From: Acidimicrobiales bacterium | GTDB taxonomy: Bacteria > Actinomycetota > Acidimicrobiia > Acidimicrobiales > AC-9 | Reading direction: 5' to 3' | NCBI GenBank assembly: GCA_036270875.1 | Contig: DATBBR010000032.1 | Coordinates: 1-46,866 of the forward strand | Length of the DNA stretch: 46,866 nt | Part shown: positions 16,459-25,659 of the stretch, one piece after another | Position numbering within the stretch: position 1 is the first letter of the stretch | Layout: every line of letters starts with the position of its first letter | Position numbers and translations under genes: made by a program | The notes under the pieces: generated by a model | Database searches by the model: none | Seen by the model: the letters and a program-made list of their open reading frames with translations, nothing else | What the model was told of the DNA's origin: nothing

Positions 16459-17688
16459 TCATTCGCTGCGCAGGGCGTCGATTGGCGAGAGGCGGGCGGC
16501 CCTCGAGGCGGGGTAGACGCCGAAGACGACTCCGATTCCCGCGGCGACGATGACGGCCCCCACCGTGGCCAACACCGAGATGGACACGGCGTTGGACGTC
16601 ACCTGCGGTATCACCTCGGCGCCGATGACGCCCAGCACTACACCGCCGACGCCGCCGGCGACACCGAGGATCGACGCTTCGACGAGAAACTGGGCGCGGA
16701 TCACTCCAGGCGTCGCCCCCAGGGCCTTGCGCAAGCCGATCTCGCGCACCCGCTCGGTGACCGACACCAGCATGATGTTCATCACACCGATGCCGCCCAC
16801 CAGGAGGGAGATGGCGGCGATCCCGGCCAGCAGCACAGTGAGCGTCTTGTCCACCGACGTCGCAGTCGACAGGATCGACGACTGCGTGGTGATGGTGAAG
16901 TCGGCCTGGGTGGGATTGGTGATCTGGTGGGTGCCCAGGAGCAGCGAGTTTGCCTCCTGGTAGGCGGCAGACAACGTGTCCTTGTTCGTGGCCTCGAGGA
17001 AGATGGAGCTGACGCTGTTGCGGGTGCTCCCCCCGAACAGCTGGTTCTGGGCCGTGGTGACGGGGACCACCGCCATGTCGTCCTGGTTGGTGCTGGACGA
17101 GCTGCCGGCAGACGTCATGACCCCGCTCACCCGGAACGGCACGCCGTTGATGTTCACCGTCTGTCCGACGGGGTCGGCGAAGCCGAACAGGTTGGTCGCT
17201 GTCGTCGGCCCCAGGACGGCCACCTGATTCTGGTTGGACACATCACTGCTGCTGAAGAAGCTGCCCTCGGCCAGCTGGCGATTGCGGACTCCGAGATAGG
17301 ACGTAGTCGTCCCGACGACCGGGGCCGTCCAGCTCGCCGACCTCGCTGTCATCGACATGGTCCGTTGAGCGGTAGGGGCCACGGCTGCGACGTCGGGCGC
17401 GTCGAGGTGCGATTGGAGTGCGTTCGCATCGGTGAGGGTCAAGGTGTTCGACGACCCCAAGCCGCCCCTGACAGCGCCGGTCGTCGTGCTACCGGGCGAC
17501 ACGACGAGCAGGTTCGTCCCGAGCGCCTGGATGGCGGAGTTGACCTTCGCCTGTGCTCCCTCGCCGAGCCCGACGGTGAGAATGACCGCGGCGATGCCGA
17601 TGAGGATGCCGAGCACGGTGAGGATCGAGCGCAGGCGGTGGGAGACGATCGCTCCCGCCCCGGTGCGCAGAGTCTCCAGCCAGTTCAC
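16459..17688 (-). CDS. MacB-type ABC transporter permease
   Basis: A 409-residue membrane protein. An N-terminal helix (IVSHRLRSILTVLGILIGIAAVIL) is followed by a large extracytoplasmic domain (about 45-275) and three C-terminal helices containing the FtsX-type region (AISLLVGGIGVMNIMLVSVTERVREIGLRKALGATPGVIRAQFLVEA shortened here to its key GGIGVMNIML). MacB proteins couple ATP hydrolysis to movement of substrates outside the membrane. It begins at a GTG overlapping the ATPase stop (GTGA, 17685-17688). Confidence 0.93.
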   Translation of the reverse strand: MNWLETLRTGAGAIVSHRLRSILTVLGILIGIAAVILTVGLGEGAQAKVNSAIQALGTNLLVVSPGSTTTGAVRGGLGSSNTLTLTDANALQSHLDAPDVAAVAPTAQRTMSMTARSASWTAPVVGTTTSYLGVRNRQLAEGSFFSSSDVSNQNQVAVLGPTTATNLFGFADPVGQTVNINGVPFRVSGVMTSAGSSSSTNQDDMAVVPVTTAQNQLFGGSTRNSVSSIFLEATNKDTLSAAYQEANSLLLGTHQITNPTQADFTITTQSSILSTATSVDKTLTVLLAGIAAISLLVGGIGVMNIMLVSVTERVREIGLRKALGATPGVIRAQFLVEASILGVAGGVGGVVLGVIGAEVIPQVTSNAVSISVLATVGAVIVAAGIGVVFGVYPASRAARLSPIDALRSE

Positions 17689-18512
17689 GCCGGACCGCCG
17701 CCGTGGTCCTGGACGACGCCGTCCTTGAACCGCACGACCCGGCTGGCCCATTCGGCGACGTCTGCCTCGTGGGTGATGAGCACGACGGTTCGGCCGGCCC
17801 GGTTGAGCTCCTGGAAGAGCTGGAGGATCTCGGCGCTCGCCACCGAGTCGAGGTTGCCGGTCGGCTCATCGGCCAGGACCAGGGACGGATCCGTGACGAG
17901 TGCGCGGGCGACCGCTACCCGCTGCTGCTCGCCACCTGAGAGCTCACCCGGCCGATGCTGGACCCGCCCCGCCAACCCGACCCGCTCCAAGGCGGCTAGG
18001 GCCTTGTCCCCGCGGTCGTTGTCGCCGGCGTAGAGAAGGGGAAGCTCGACGTTGCGCCCCGCGGTCAGGCTCGGGAGCAGGTTGAACTGCTGGAAGACGA
18101 AGCCGATGCGACGGTTGCGCACGATCGCCAGCTCCGCCTCCGTCATCGACCCCACGTCGTCGCCCGCCAGGCGGTAGGTGCCCTCGGTGGGCACGTCCAG
18201 GCACCCGATGATGTGCATCATCGTGGACTTCCCGGACCCCGAGGGGCCCATGATGGCGACAAACTCCCCCGCCGAGATCGTCAACGAGACGCCGCGCAGG
18301 GCCTCGACGGACAGGGTGCCCGTGCGGTAGATCTTGCGGACCTCGCTGAGCTCGATGAGCGGCCGCTCCAACGTGGCGGTCTGTTCGGACCCGGACTGGG
18401 CCTTGCTCATGGGGGGGCTACCCGTGCTGGTGCCGGGCTGGCCTCCCGGGCCAGCTGTTTCGCCGGGCTGGCCTCCCGGGCCCGCCCCGCTACCGAAGAC
18501 CGAAGCCATCAT
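17685..18512 (-). CDS. MacB/LolD-type ABC transporter ATPase
   Basis: ATPase of the MacA/MacB-like exporter. It has Walker A GPSGSGKST, Q-loop FVFQQFNLLP, signature LSGGEQQR, Walker B LVLADEPTGNLD and the switch His in LITHEAD. The product is 275 residues from ATG 18512, whose ATGA overlaps the adaptor stop. That start adds about 45 residues of low-complexity sequence before the ABC domain, including GPGGQPG twice (a short DNA duplication at about 18430-18485). A second ATG at 18410 would remove much of it; the overlap favours the longer form. Confidence 0.93.
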   Translation of the reverse strand: MMASVFGSGAGPGGQPGETAGPGGQPGTSTGSPPMSKAQSGSEQTATLERPLIELSEVRKIYRTGTLSVEALRGVSLTISAGEFVAIMGPSGSGKSTMMHIIGCLDVPTEGTYRLAGDDVGSMTEAELAIVRNRRIGFVFQQFNLLPSLTAGRNVELPLLYAGDNDRGDKALAALERVGLAGRVQHRPGELSGGEQQRVAVARALVTDPSLVLADEPTGNLDSVASAEILQLFQELNRAGRTVVLITHEADVAEWASRVVRFKDGVVQDHGGGPA

Positions 18513-19939
18513 CGGCCGCCGGCAGCGCCACCTGCTCCGCCACCGGCACCTCCTCCACCGAAGCCCCCGCCACCGCCGCCGCGACCGGCGCCACCGAACC
18601 CGCCGGCGCCGCCACCGAAGCCGCCGGCGCCACCGAAGCCGCCGGCCCCACCCGCGCGCGTCGTGTTGCCGCTCGGCACCGAGGCGTTCAGGTTGGCCAG
18701 CACCACCTGATCACCCGAGGTCAGCCCGGAAGTGATCTCCGTGCGAGCGGGATCCGTCGCTCCCGTGGCTACCGTGCGGGTGACCTCCTTGCCGCCCTGC
18801 AGCACGTTCACGAAGCTCCGGGACCCGACGTTGTGCACCGCGCTCGTCGGCACCGTCAGCACGTTGGCCCGCTGCAGCACCACGATCGACACCTGGGCGC
18901 TGGCGCCTGCAAACAGACCTTGCGGCGTGCCGGTGATGGCGATGGTGACCGGGAAGCTGGCGACACCCGAGCTCTGCGTGGCCAGCGGAGTGATCTGCGA
19001 GATGGTGCCGAACACGGGCTGGGTGGCGCCGTTCGGCGTGATGACCGCCTGGTCGCCCATCTTGATCCTCCCGATCTGGGCGTCGGTGACCGACGCCTGC
19101 ACGTTGAAGGTGCCGGGCGAGATCAGAACGATGGCCGACGTCGTGGAACCGGACGAGCCGGAGGATCCCGATGATCCCGTGGAGCCGGTCGTGCCGGAGG
19201 CAGCCGTCGAGCCGGAGCTGCCCGTCGACCCCGAGCCCGAAGAGCCGGAGCCCGAAGAGCCGGCGCCCGACGAGGACCCGCCGGTGCCGCCCGATGAGCT
19301 GGAGCTGCTGCTGGTACCGCTGGAGCCACCGCCGGAGACCGACTGGCCGGGGGTGATGTTGACGGCGCCGACCGTGCCGGCGAAGGGAGTGACGATGGTG
19401 GCGCTGCCGATGTTCGTCTGGGCCTGGGTCAGCTGGGCGTACGCCGAGGCCTGCTGGGACTGGGCCTGGGCGATCGACGCCTGGTCGGAGGCGATGGTCT
19501 GCGAAGTGGCGTTCGCCGGCTCAGCGGCCAGCTTGGCCTGGGCCGAGCTGAGGGCCGCCGTGGCCGAGTTCAGCGCCGCCTGAGCCGAGCTCTGCTGAGT
19601 CGACAGGTTCGTGGTGTCCAAGGTCGCGATGGTGACGCCAGCCGCCACCTGCTGGCCCGGTTGCACCGTGACCGTGGCCACCCGGCCGCTCGTGGCGAAA
19701 TCGAGGTTGGCAGTGTTCGCGGGCTGGATCGTCCCCGTCGCTCCGATGGTCTGGCGCACGGTCCCCAGCTGGGCCGCCACGGTGCGGTACTTGGTGCCGC
19801 CGGAGCTGGTGACAAGCCACGCCGTGACCCCTCCGGCCACGATCGCCACCACGACGACAACGGCGACGACCCTTCCGCGGCTTACTCTTACGCGCCGCAG
19901 GTTGCGGCGGGCGAGGGACCTGGACCGGACGAACGACAC
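18509..19939 (-). CDS. MacA/HlyD-type periplasmic adaptor subunit with Ser/Gly insertions
   Basis: A 476-residue membrane-fusion protein anchored by one helix (about 23-44). The lipoyl half-motif (SGRVATVTVQPGQQVAAGVTIATLD, about 84-108) is followed by a coiled-coil stretch rich in Ala and Gln (112-175) and the second lipoyl half (TIVTPFAGTVGAVNITPGQSV). Residues 202-267 are an uninterrupted Ser/Gly/Thr tract, then come the beta-barrel and membrane-proximal domains, then a Gly-rich tail from about 434. GTG 19939 has AGGGG upstream. It is the first gene of the adaptor-ATPase-permease operon. Confidence 0.92.
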   Translation of the reverse strand: MSFVRSRSLARRNLRRVRVSRGRVVAVVVVVAIVAGGVTAWLVTSSGGTKYRTVAAQLGTVRQTIGATGTIQPANTANLDFATSGRVATVTVQPGQQVAAGVTIATLDTTNLSTQQSSAQAALNSATAALSSAQAKLAAEPANATSQTIASDQASIAQAQSQQASAYAQLTQAQTNIGSATIVTPFAGTVGAVNITPGQSVSGGGSSGTSSSSSSSGGTGGSSSGAGSSGSGSSGSGSTGSSGSTAASGTTGSTGSSGSSGSSGSTTSAIVLISPGTFNVQASVTDAQIGRIKMGDQAVITPNGATQPVFGTISQITPLATQSSGVASFPVTIAITGTPQGLFAGASAQVSIVVLQRANVLTVPTSAVHNVGSRSFVNVLQGGKEVTRTVATGATDPARTEITSGLTSGDQVVLANLNASVPSGNTTRAGGAGGFGGAGGFGGGAGGFGGAGRGGGGGGFGGGGAGGGAGGAAGGR

Positions 19940-20127
19940 CTCAGCGACCCCTATCTTCGAAGGCCAACATCTCCGATGGACGAGGCGGGACCCAGCTGCG
20001 AAGCCTCATGGGCGCCCATGGCAGCATGCCAAGCTGGGATGATCCTGAGAGGACTGTGGAAATTGGCTGAGGATGAGCACCGCCGGCCGGGGGGGCCGGC
20101 CCGCCCACACGAGCACAGAGGGACGAG

Positions 20128-20523
20128 ATGGCCAAGCAGCTGACGGGCGTCCACCACTTCGCCCTGACCGTCACCGACCTCGCTCGAAGCACGCCCTGGT
20201 ATCAGCGGGTCCTGGGATTGGCCGTCCAGCGCGAGGTCGAGGTGGCGGGCGTCTCGTTCGTCACCCTACGCTCGCAGTCCGACGCCCTCGTCCTCACCCT
20301 GTACCAGCACCCGGCCAACCGCGGGGAGCACTTCGACGAGACGCGCACGGGGTTGGACCACATCAGCTTCGGCGTTGCCAGCAAGGGCGATTTGACGGAG
20401 TGGAGCGAGCGCTTGAGCGATAATGGGGTCAATCACTCGCCTGTAGCCGAGGATCCATTCGGCGCCGTGCTCGTCTTCCGTGATCCTGACAACATCCAGC
20501 TCGAGCTGGTGGCGCCGGTTTGA
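20128..20523 (+). CDS. VOC/glyoxalase superfamily protein
   Basis: A 131-residue metal-dependent vicinal-oxygen-chelate protein with two beta-alpha-beta-beta-beta units. Candidate metal ligands are His10 region (GVHHFALTVTDL), the His of LDHISFGV and the late Glu (NIQLELVAPV). The family includes glyoxalases, dioxygenases and resistance proteins; the substrate cannot be read here. Good ribosome-binding site (GAGGGA) before the ATG. Its TGA overlaps a possible TTG start of the next gene. Confidence 0.9.
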   Translation: MAKQLTGVHHFALTVTDLARSTPWYQRVLGLAVQREVEVAGVSFVTLRSQSDALVLTLYQHPANRGEHFDETRTGLDHISFGVASKGDLTEWSERLSDNGVNHSPVAEDPFGAVLVFRDPDNIQLELVAPV

Positions 20524-20597
20524 GCAGCCGACCCGGGACACCGCCTACCCGCGGCCGGCGGCCGAGTGTCTCCGCACCCCGATCACAGGAGCGACGA

Positions 20598-21962
20598 GTG
20601 GCGGAGGTTGACGTTCGCGAGCGGACTCCCGTCCGGCCACAACCCGACGTCCCCGGGCTGTCCGCCACGTTGATGCGGCTGGTCGAGCGGGCCGGGCAGC
20701 AAGCCTGGCCGACAGCCAAGGCGTTGGCGCGCCCCATCGGGCTCTACCTCGTCTCGAGGGTCGCCATCGCGCTGGCCATCGGCTTGGTGATCGACTTCAA
20801 CCTCGGACTGGCCCACGACCATTTCAACGGTCCGTGGCCGACGAACCCCCCCGGCCGGCCCCTTTTCGAGGCCCTCGGGATGTGGGACGGCGGCTGGTAT
20901 CTGCGGATCGCCCATGCGGGCTACACCACCTCGCTCCACCCGCTGAGCGCGTACACGCCCACCGTCGCCTTCCTGCCCCTTCTGCCGGTGCTCCTGCGGA
21001 TCACCATGTTCGTCACCGGCCTCAACGTCTTGTATGCGGGGGTGCTGACCTCGTTCGTGATCGGAGCCGTGGCCTCGGCCGCGGTCTGGTTCTTCGTGCG
21101 CCGGCTCATCGACACCGCGACGGCCGACCGGGCGACCGCGCTGTGGTGCTTCTTTCCGGGCGCCATCGCGCTCTCGATGGTCTACACCGAGGGCCTCCTT
21201 GTGGTCCTTGCGGTGATCTGCCTCGTTGCGCTCCTCCGCGGGCGCTGGCTGATCGCGGGTCTCGCCGCCGCCGCGGCCAGCGCCACCTCTCCGGAGGGCC
21301 TGGCCCTGTTCGCCTGCTGCGCCTGGGCGGCAGGAGCGGCGATCCTCCGGCGGCCCGAGGGCACGGGCGGGGCGGACCCGGTCGCGACGCCGACGGACGG
21401 CACCCGAGTCGACCGTGCCGCGTTCGACCAGCAGGCCGCGGTGGGACCCGCCCGTCCCGGCCGCCGATGGCTGGCCCTGGTGGCCCCGCTGCTGGCTCCC
21501 CTGGGCTGGCTCACGTATCAGGGCTACCTCTGGAGGCGGACGGGGGATCTGACCATCTGGTACAAGGTCGAGAAGCACTTCTGGGAGGGCGGCTTCGACC
21601 CCTGGGGCGCGACCATCGGCAAGTTCAGCAAGGCGCTGCAGCATCCTGGCGTCTTCGACTACCTCGTGCCCTCCGTCGGGCTGATCGTGCTCGTCGTGGC
21701 CGCCGTGCTCCTTTGGCGCTGGAAGCCCCCCGCTGTCGTGACCATCTACGCGGCCACGGCGATGGCCTTCGTCATCGCCTCGGGAGCGCTCGGGCCCCGA
21801 CCCCGGTTCTTCATCGCTGCTTTTCCGTTCATCGTCGCCCTGGCCCGCCCGATCCGGGGCGCGGCCTTCCACGGCTTGCTCGGCATCTCCGCCCTGAGCC
21901 TCGGGCTGCTCACGTTGATCATCGTCGCCGGCGTGTCGCCGTCCCTGGCGTTCACCCCCTGA
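20598..21962 (+). CDS. PIG-V-like mannosyltransferase, multi-pass membrane protein
   Basis: A 454-residue GT-C-type membrane glycosyltransferase with about nine or ten helices. The motif WDGGWYLRIAHAGY matches the PIG-V/actinobacterial mannosyltransferase signature, and the first large loop with its acidic start (IDFNLGLAHDHFN) fits the GT-C pattern. It probably transfers a sugar from a polyprenyl-phosphate donor on the outer face of the membrane. GTG 20598 has AGGAG at ideal distance; a TTG at 20520 overlapping the VOC stop would add 26 disordered residues. Acceptor unknown. Confidence 0.85.
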   Translation: MAEVDVRERTPVRPQPDVPGLSATLMRLVERAGQQAWPTAKALARPIGLYLVSRVAIALAIGLVIDFNLGLAHDHFNGPWPTNPPGRPLFEALGMWDGGWYLRIAHAGYTTSLHPLSAYTPTVAFLPLLPVLLRITMFVTGLNVLYAGVLTSFVIGAVASAAVWFFVRRLIDTATADRATALWCFFPGAIALSMVYTEGLLVVLAVICLVALLRGRWLIAGLAAAAASATSPEGLALFACCAWAAGAAILRRPEGTGGADPVATPTDGTRVDRAAFDQQAAVGPARPGRRWLALVAPLLAPLGWLTYQGYLWRRTGDLTIWYKVEKHFWEGGFDPWGATIGKFSKALQHPGVFDYLVPSVGLIVLVVAAVLLWRWKPPAVVTIYAATAMAFVIASGALGPRPRFFIAAFPFIVALARPIRGAAFHGLLGISALSLGLLTLIIVAGVSPSLAFTP

Positions 21963-22080
21963 CCACCCGCCATCCCCAGGCGCGACATTGGCCGTTTACC
22001 GCCTCGCTGGCGGGGTAACCCGGTCGGTTACCGCTCTGTCGGGCGTCAGGATGAGGTGGCAGCGGGGGAGGTGGCTCAGG

Positions 22081-22296
22081 ATGTCCCGCGAACCGGAGCA
22101 GGGTCAACGTGTGGTCGTCCCGTGGGGGGTCGACTGGCTGATGGGTGTGGTCAGGCGGGTCTACGGCCCACCCGGGCAGCGGCGGGCGCTGGTCACGGTG
22201 CCTCTGCGCGGCGCGTCGGGCGAGACCCTGGAGGAGACCACGGTCAGCGTCTCGCTCCGGGTGCTGCACAACGCCCGCTTGGTGGTCGCCAACTGA
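22081..22296 (+). CDS. Small hypothetical basic protein
   Basis: A 71-residue product from an ATG preceded by GGGGGAGG. It contains a beta-rich middle part (GQRVVVPWGVDWLMGVVRRVYG, then RALVTVPLRG and TTVSVSLRVL), which could be a small SH3-like barrel. I do not recognise a family. Longer in-frame starts exist (21988, 22051). It sits alone on the plus strand between the PIG-V-like gene and the FUSC transporter. Confidence 0.55.
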   Translation: MSREPEQGQRVVVPWGVDWLMGVVRRVYGPPGQRRALVTVPLRGASGETLEETTVSVSLRVLHNARLVVAN

Positions 22297-22415
22297 CCTC
22301 CCCTGGGGGCGCAGCTAGTCACCGCCTTGGCGGGAAGCGGCTGAGGCGCCAGCGGTAACGTTGCCGCCGGGCGCCGGTCACCTGGCAGCTGGTCCAGGGC
22401 CGGCGGGAGGCGAGC

Positions 22416-24713
22416 GTGCACGATCCCAACCGGCAGTCGCTGCGCAAGGCCGCTCGGGTGACCGTGGTGGCCACCATCTGCTTCATGGTGGGCAACTACG
22501 TCGTCAAGGATCTGCAGCTCACCGTCATGGCCACCTTCACCGCGGTAGCCCTCACGGGCATCGCCGACTTCGGCGGATCGGTCCGGGGCCGGACCCGAGC
22601 CAACCTCGCCGCCACGGCGGCTGGCCTGGCCCTGGTCCCGCTCGGGACCTGGGTCTCGGAGGTCACGTGGACGGCCTCGGTGGCGATGTTCCTGGTGGTG
22701 CTCGTGGTCTCCTTCAGCGGCATCTACAGCGGGTACTTCGCCGCCGGATCCACAGCCTTGATCCTGTTCTACGTGGTGGCATCGGGCATCCCCGCTCCGA
22801 CGAGCGCCATCCCGGCCCGGCTGGAAGGCGTGGCCCTGGCCGGCGCCCTGGCCACCTTGGCCGCCGTGGCGCTGTGGCCGCTCTACCTGAGCGACAGCCT
22901 GCGAGGCCGCTTCGGCTCCGGTGTCGCCGCCGTCAGCGAGCTGTTGTCCGCCCTCTCGTTCGACGCCGATGTTGGTCCCGAGGAGCTGGAGCGGCGCCGG
23001 GCGGTGGTGCGCGAACGCGCCCTCGACATCCGCACCCGGCAGGCGACGATGGCGGCGCAGCCTCCGGCCGGCCCCACCGACGTCCAGCGGGCGCAGATGT
23101 CACTCCTCCACGGGATCGAACGGATGGGGGACGTCATCAACCGTCTGATCGACGATCCCGCTCCCGTGGTCCACGCGTCCTCGCCGGTGCGCGCCTCGCG
23201 CGAGGCGCTGGTGGCGACGATGGTGCGCAGCCTCGACGCCTGCGCCAAGAGCCTTCGTGATCGGGGCGAGCCTCCTGAGATCGAGCCGGTCCTGGAGGCC
23301 AAGCGCGACTTCACCGCGCTCTCGGAGCAGGCGCTGAGCGAGCTGCTCGCGCGCGACTCGGACCACGAGCTCTTCGCCAGCAGGGTCGACCGCGCCGTCG
23401 AGATGAGGGAGCTGGCCACCGCGGTCCTCATGACCACGGTCCACACCCGTATCGCCGATGGCGTCGACGCGATCATCAGCACGGAGATGCCCGGACCGGC
23501 GACCCTCCGGCCGATTGTCACCGGAGACCGACCAGCATGGGACAAGTGGGCGCGGCGAGCCCGAACCAACCTGAGCCTGGGTTCGGTGCATCTCCGCAAC
23601 AGCCTGCGGTTGGCGGCCGGGCTCACCGTGGCGCGGGTGGCAGTGGGCGCTCTGGACCTGCAGCACGGTTTCTGGGTCGTCTTCGCCACACTGACCATTC
23701 TCAAGACGACAGCCAGCACCACCCGAGCCACCGCTGTGCAGGCGTTGGCAGGAACGCTCCTCGGCTTCGGAGCCGCCGCCGGCTTGGCGGTCATCTTCGG
23801 TGGTCACCTGATGGCCTACGCAGCTGTGCTTCCCGTGGTCATCTTTATCGCCTTCTACACCCCTGCCGTCGTGAACTTCGTCGTCGGTCAGGCCTGCTTC
23901 ACGGTGTTGATCGTCGTGCTGTTCAACATCCTCCAGCCACTCGGGTGGAAGATCGGCCTCCTCCGCCTCGAGGACGTGGCGGCGGGGGCGGCCATCGGTG
24001 TGGCCATCGGGCTCCTCGCCTGGCCGCGGGGGGCCTCGGGCCAGCTCCGAAGAACACTCGCCGACCTCTTCGACAGCGGCCGGGGCTACGCGACAAGGAC
24101 GGCGCGGGGGCTCTTGCCCGGCGTCGCTGCGCCGGAGGACATCCAGGAGCTGCGTAGGCGGGTGCTCGCGGCAGCAGTGCGCACGGAGGATGTCTTCGCC
24201 CAGTACCTGGCCGAGGGCAAGGATGCCACCGTCGCCCCAGAGGTCTGGTCCGACATCATTGGCGCCGGACATCGGCTGTGGTACAGCGCCGACGTCATCG
24301 CCCGCATAGAGACGCCGGAGGATGCGCCCGGCCCGTGCGCAGCCTTCGTCGGCGCCCTGGCTGGCTGCGCCACGACGCTGTCGGATGGGTACGGCAATCT
24401 GGCTCACGCGCTCCGCACGGGGGCGCCAGCGCGCGGCCTCGGTTCGCGACACGCCGTCACGCACCAGCTCGGGCCGCAGGCCAGCGGCTGCGCCCGGGCG
24501 ATGGAGGGCTCGTCCCAGCCAAAGGAGCTCATGTCCGGAGTCCACCTGTTCGAGCTGCGGTCGTGGCTGGGCGAGCTCACCGACGATCTCCGCGAGCTCG
24601 GGCAGCTGGTGTCGACGCTCGGCCCGGCGCCAGCGCAAGGAGAGGCGCTCGCCGCCGCGGTCCGCGACAACGCGAACAAGTTGCCGGCGACCGAGGAGGC
24701 GACGAGGATCTGA
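22416..24713 (+). CDS. FUSC family transporter (aromatic acid exporter-like)
   Basis: A 765-residue membrane protein with the duplicated FUSC architecture. It has an N-terminal bundle of about six helices (20-155), a cytosolic region (about 160-370), a second bundle (about 385-535) and a C-terminal cytosolic part of about 220 residues. Family members (YccS, AaeB, fusaric acid resistance) export aromatic acids or toxic organic anions. The GTG at 22416 follows GGGAGG. The gene stands alone; the aldo/keto reductase gene follows 28 bases later. Confidence 0.88.
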   Translation: MHDPNRQSLRKAARVTVVATICFMVGNYVVKDLQLTVMATFTAVALTGIADFGGSVRGRTRANLAATAAGLALVPLGTWVSEVTWTASVAMFLVVLVVSFSGIYSGYFAAGSTALILFYVVASGIPAPTSAIPARLEGVALAGALATLAAVALWPLYLSDSLRGRFGSGVAAVSELLSALSFDADVGPEELERRRAVVRERALDIRTRQATMAAQPPAGPTDVQRAQMSLLHGIERMGDVINRLIDDPAPVVHASSPVRASREALVATMVRSLDACAKSLRDRGEPPEIEPVLEAKRDFTALSEQALSELLARDSDHELFASRVDRAVEMRELATAVLMTTVHTRIADGVDAIISTEMPGPATLRPIVTGDRPAWDKWARRARTNLSLGSVHLRNSLRLAAGLTVARVAVGALDLQHGFWVVFATLTILKTTASTTRATAVQALAGTLLGFGAAAGLAVIFGGHLMAYAAVLPVVIFIAFYTPAVVNFVVGQACFTVLIVVLFNILQPLGWKIGLLRLEDVAAGAAIGVAIGLLAWPRGASGQLRRTLADLFDSGRGYATRTARGLLPGVAAPEDIQELRRRVLAAAVRTEDVFAQYLAEGKDATVAPEVWSDIIGAGHRLWYSADVIARIETPEDAPGPCAAFVGALAGCATTLSDGYGNLAHALRTGAPARGLGSRHAVTHQLGPQASGCARAMEGSSQPKELMSGVHLFELRSWLGELTDDLRELGQLVSTLGPAPAQGEALAAAVRDNANKLPATEEATRI

Positions 24714-24741
24714 GGTGCACCCCACCTCGAAAGGGAGCCCC

Positions 24742-25593
24742 ATGCCAGAGACGACAACCGCGAGCGCGGCCGGCACGATCGACCTTGGTGGAGACCTGAC
24801 CGTCCAGCGCATGGGCTACGGCGCCATGCGGATCACTGGCCCAGGGATCTGGGGCGAGCCCGCCGACCCGGACACATGCCGGGCGGTGCTGCGCCGGGCG
24901 GTCGAGCTCGGGGTCGACTTCATCGACACCGCCGACTCGTACGGTCCGGAGGTGAGCGAGCGCCTCATCGCCGAGGCGCTGCATCCCTACCCCGAGAACC
25001 TCGTCATCGCCACCAAGGGCGGCATGGTGCGGCCCGGTCCCGGCCGTTGGGATCCCGACGGGCGCCCGGAGCACCTCCGGGCCGCGTGCGAGGGGAGCCT
25101 CAAGCGCCTCCGCCTCGACGAGATTCCGCTGTACCAGCTGCACCGGCCAGATCCGCGGGTGCCCCTCGAGGACTCGGTCGGGACCCTGGTCCAGCTCAAG
25201 GACGAGGGCAAGATCCGCCACATCGGCCTCTCCAACGTCGACGAGGCCGAGATCCACCGGGCCATGGCGATCACCCCGGTCGTATCCGTGCAGAACATGT
25301 TCAACCTGGGCAACCGCCGCTCGGCCGCCGTGCTCGACCTGTGCGAGACGGAGCAGCTGACGTTCATTCCCTGGGCCCCCATAGGCCAGGGTGCACCGAG
25401 CGGCAAGGCCCTGGCCCGGGTCGCCGCCGCCCACGGGGCAACCCAACAGCAGACGGCGCTGGCGTGGCTCTTGGCCCGCTCGCCGGTCATGCTGCCGATT
25501 CCCGGCACCGCATCCATCGCCCACCTGGAGGAGAACATCGCCGCCGCCTCGATCCGGCTCAGCCAGGCCGAGGTCGACGAGCTGGGGCTCTGA
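24742..25593 (+). CDS. Aldo/keto reductase
   Basis: A 283-residue NADPH-dependent TIM-barrel oxidoreductase. Catalytic residues are visible: Asp and Tyr in DTADSYG (Tyr at about 65), Lys in ATKGG, and His in YQLHRPD. The cofactor region (PIPGTASIAHLEENIAA) matches the IPG(T/A)-type NADP site. It is closest in pattern to the oxidoreductases annotated as YajO or YdbC-like. It starts at an ATG after AAAGGGAG and probably shares a transcript with the FUSC gene. Confidence 0.93.
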   Translation: MPETTTASAAGTIDLGGDLTVQRMGYGAMRITGPGIWGEPADPDTCRAVLRRAVELGVDFIDTADSYGPEVSERLIAEALHPYPENLVIATKGGMVRPGPGRWDPDGRPEHLRAACEGSLKRLRLDEIPLYQLHRPDPRVPLEDSVGTLVQLKDEGKIRHIGLSNVDEAEIHRAMAITPVVSVQNMFNLGNRRSAAVLDLCETEQLTFIPWAPIGQGAPSGKALARVAAAHGATQQQTALAWLLARSPVMLPIPGTASIAHLEENIAAASIRLSQAEVDELGL

Positions 25594-25632
25594 CGCCCGG
25601 CGCCGGAATGCCGGCACTCGTCTGTGCGTTTA

Positions 25633-25646
25633 GTTGAACGTACAAC
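25633..25646. promoter_or_regulatory. Near-palindrome GTTGAACGTACAAC before the pirin gene
   Basis: A 14-bp near-palindrome (12 of 14 positions symmetric around ACGT) that ends directly before the AAAGGAGG ribosome-binding site. A repressor bound here would block either RNA polymerase or the ribosome. It is AT-richer than its surroundings. It resembles MarR-type operators only in general form. Confidence 0.35.
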
Positions 25647-25659
25647 AAAGGAGGACCCG

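Noticed and set aside
16441-16460. GGTTCGA string as part of a tRNA T-arm
   Set aside because: No matching stem and no acceptor or anticodon arms around it; no tRNA was found anywhere in the window.
21999-22013. CCGCC-TCGCT-GGCGG hairpin after the PIG-V-like gene as a terminator, and a similar CCGCC-TT-GGCGG at 22322-22333
   Set aside because: Stems of five pairs in very GC-rich DNA are expected by chance, the second has a two-base loop, and neither has a U-tract.
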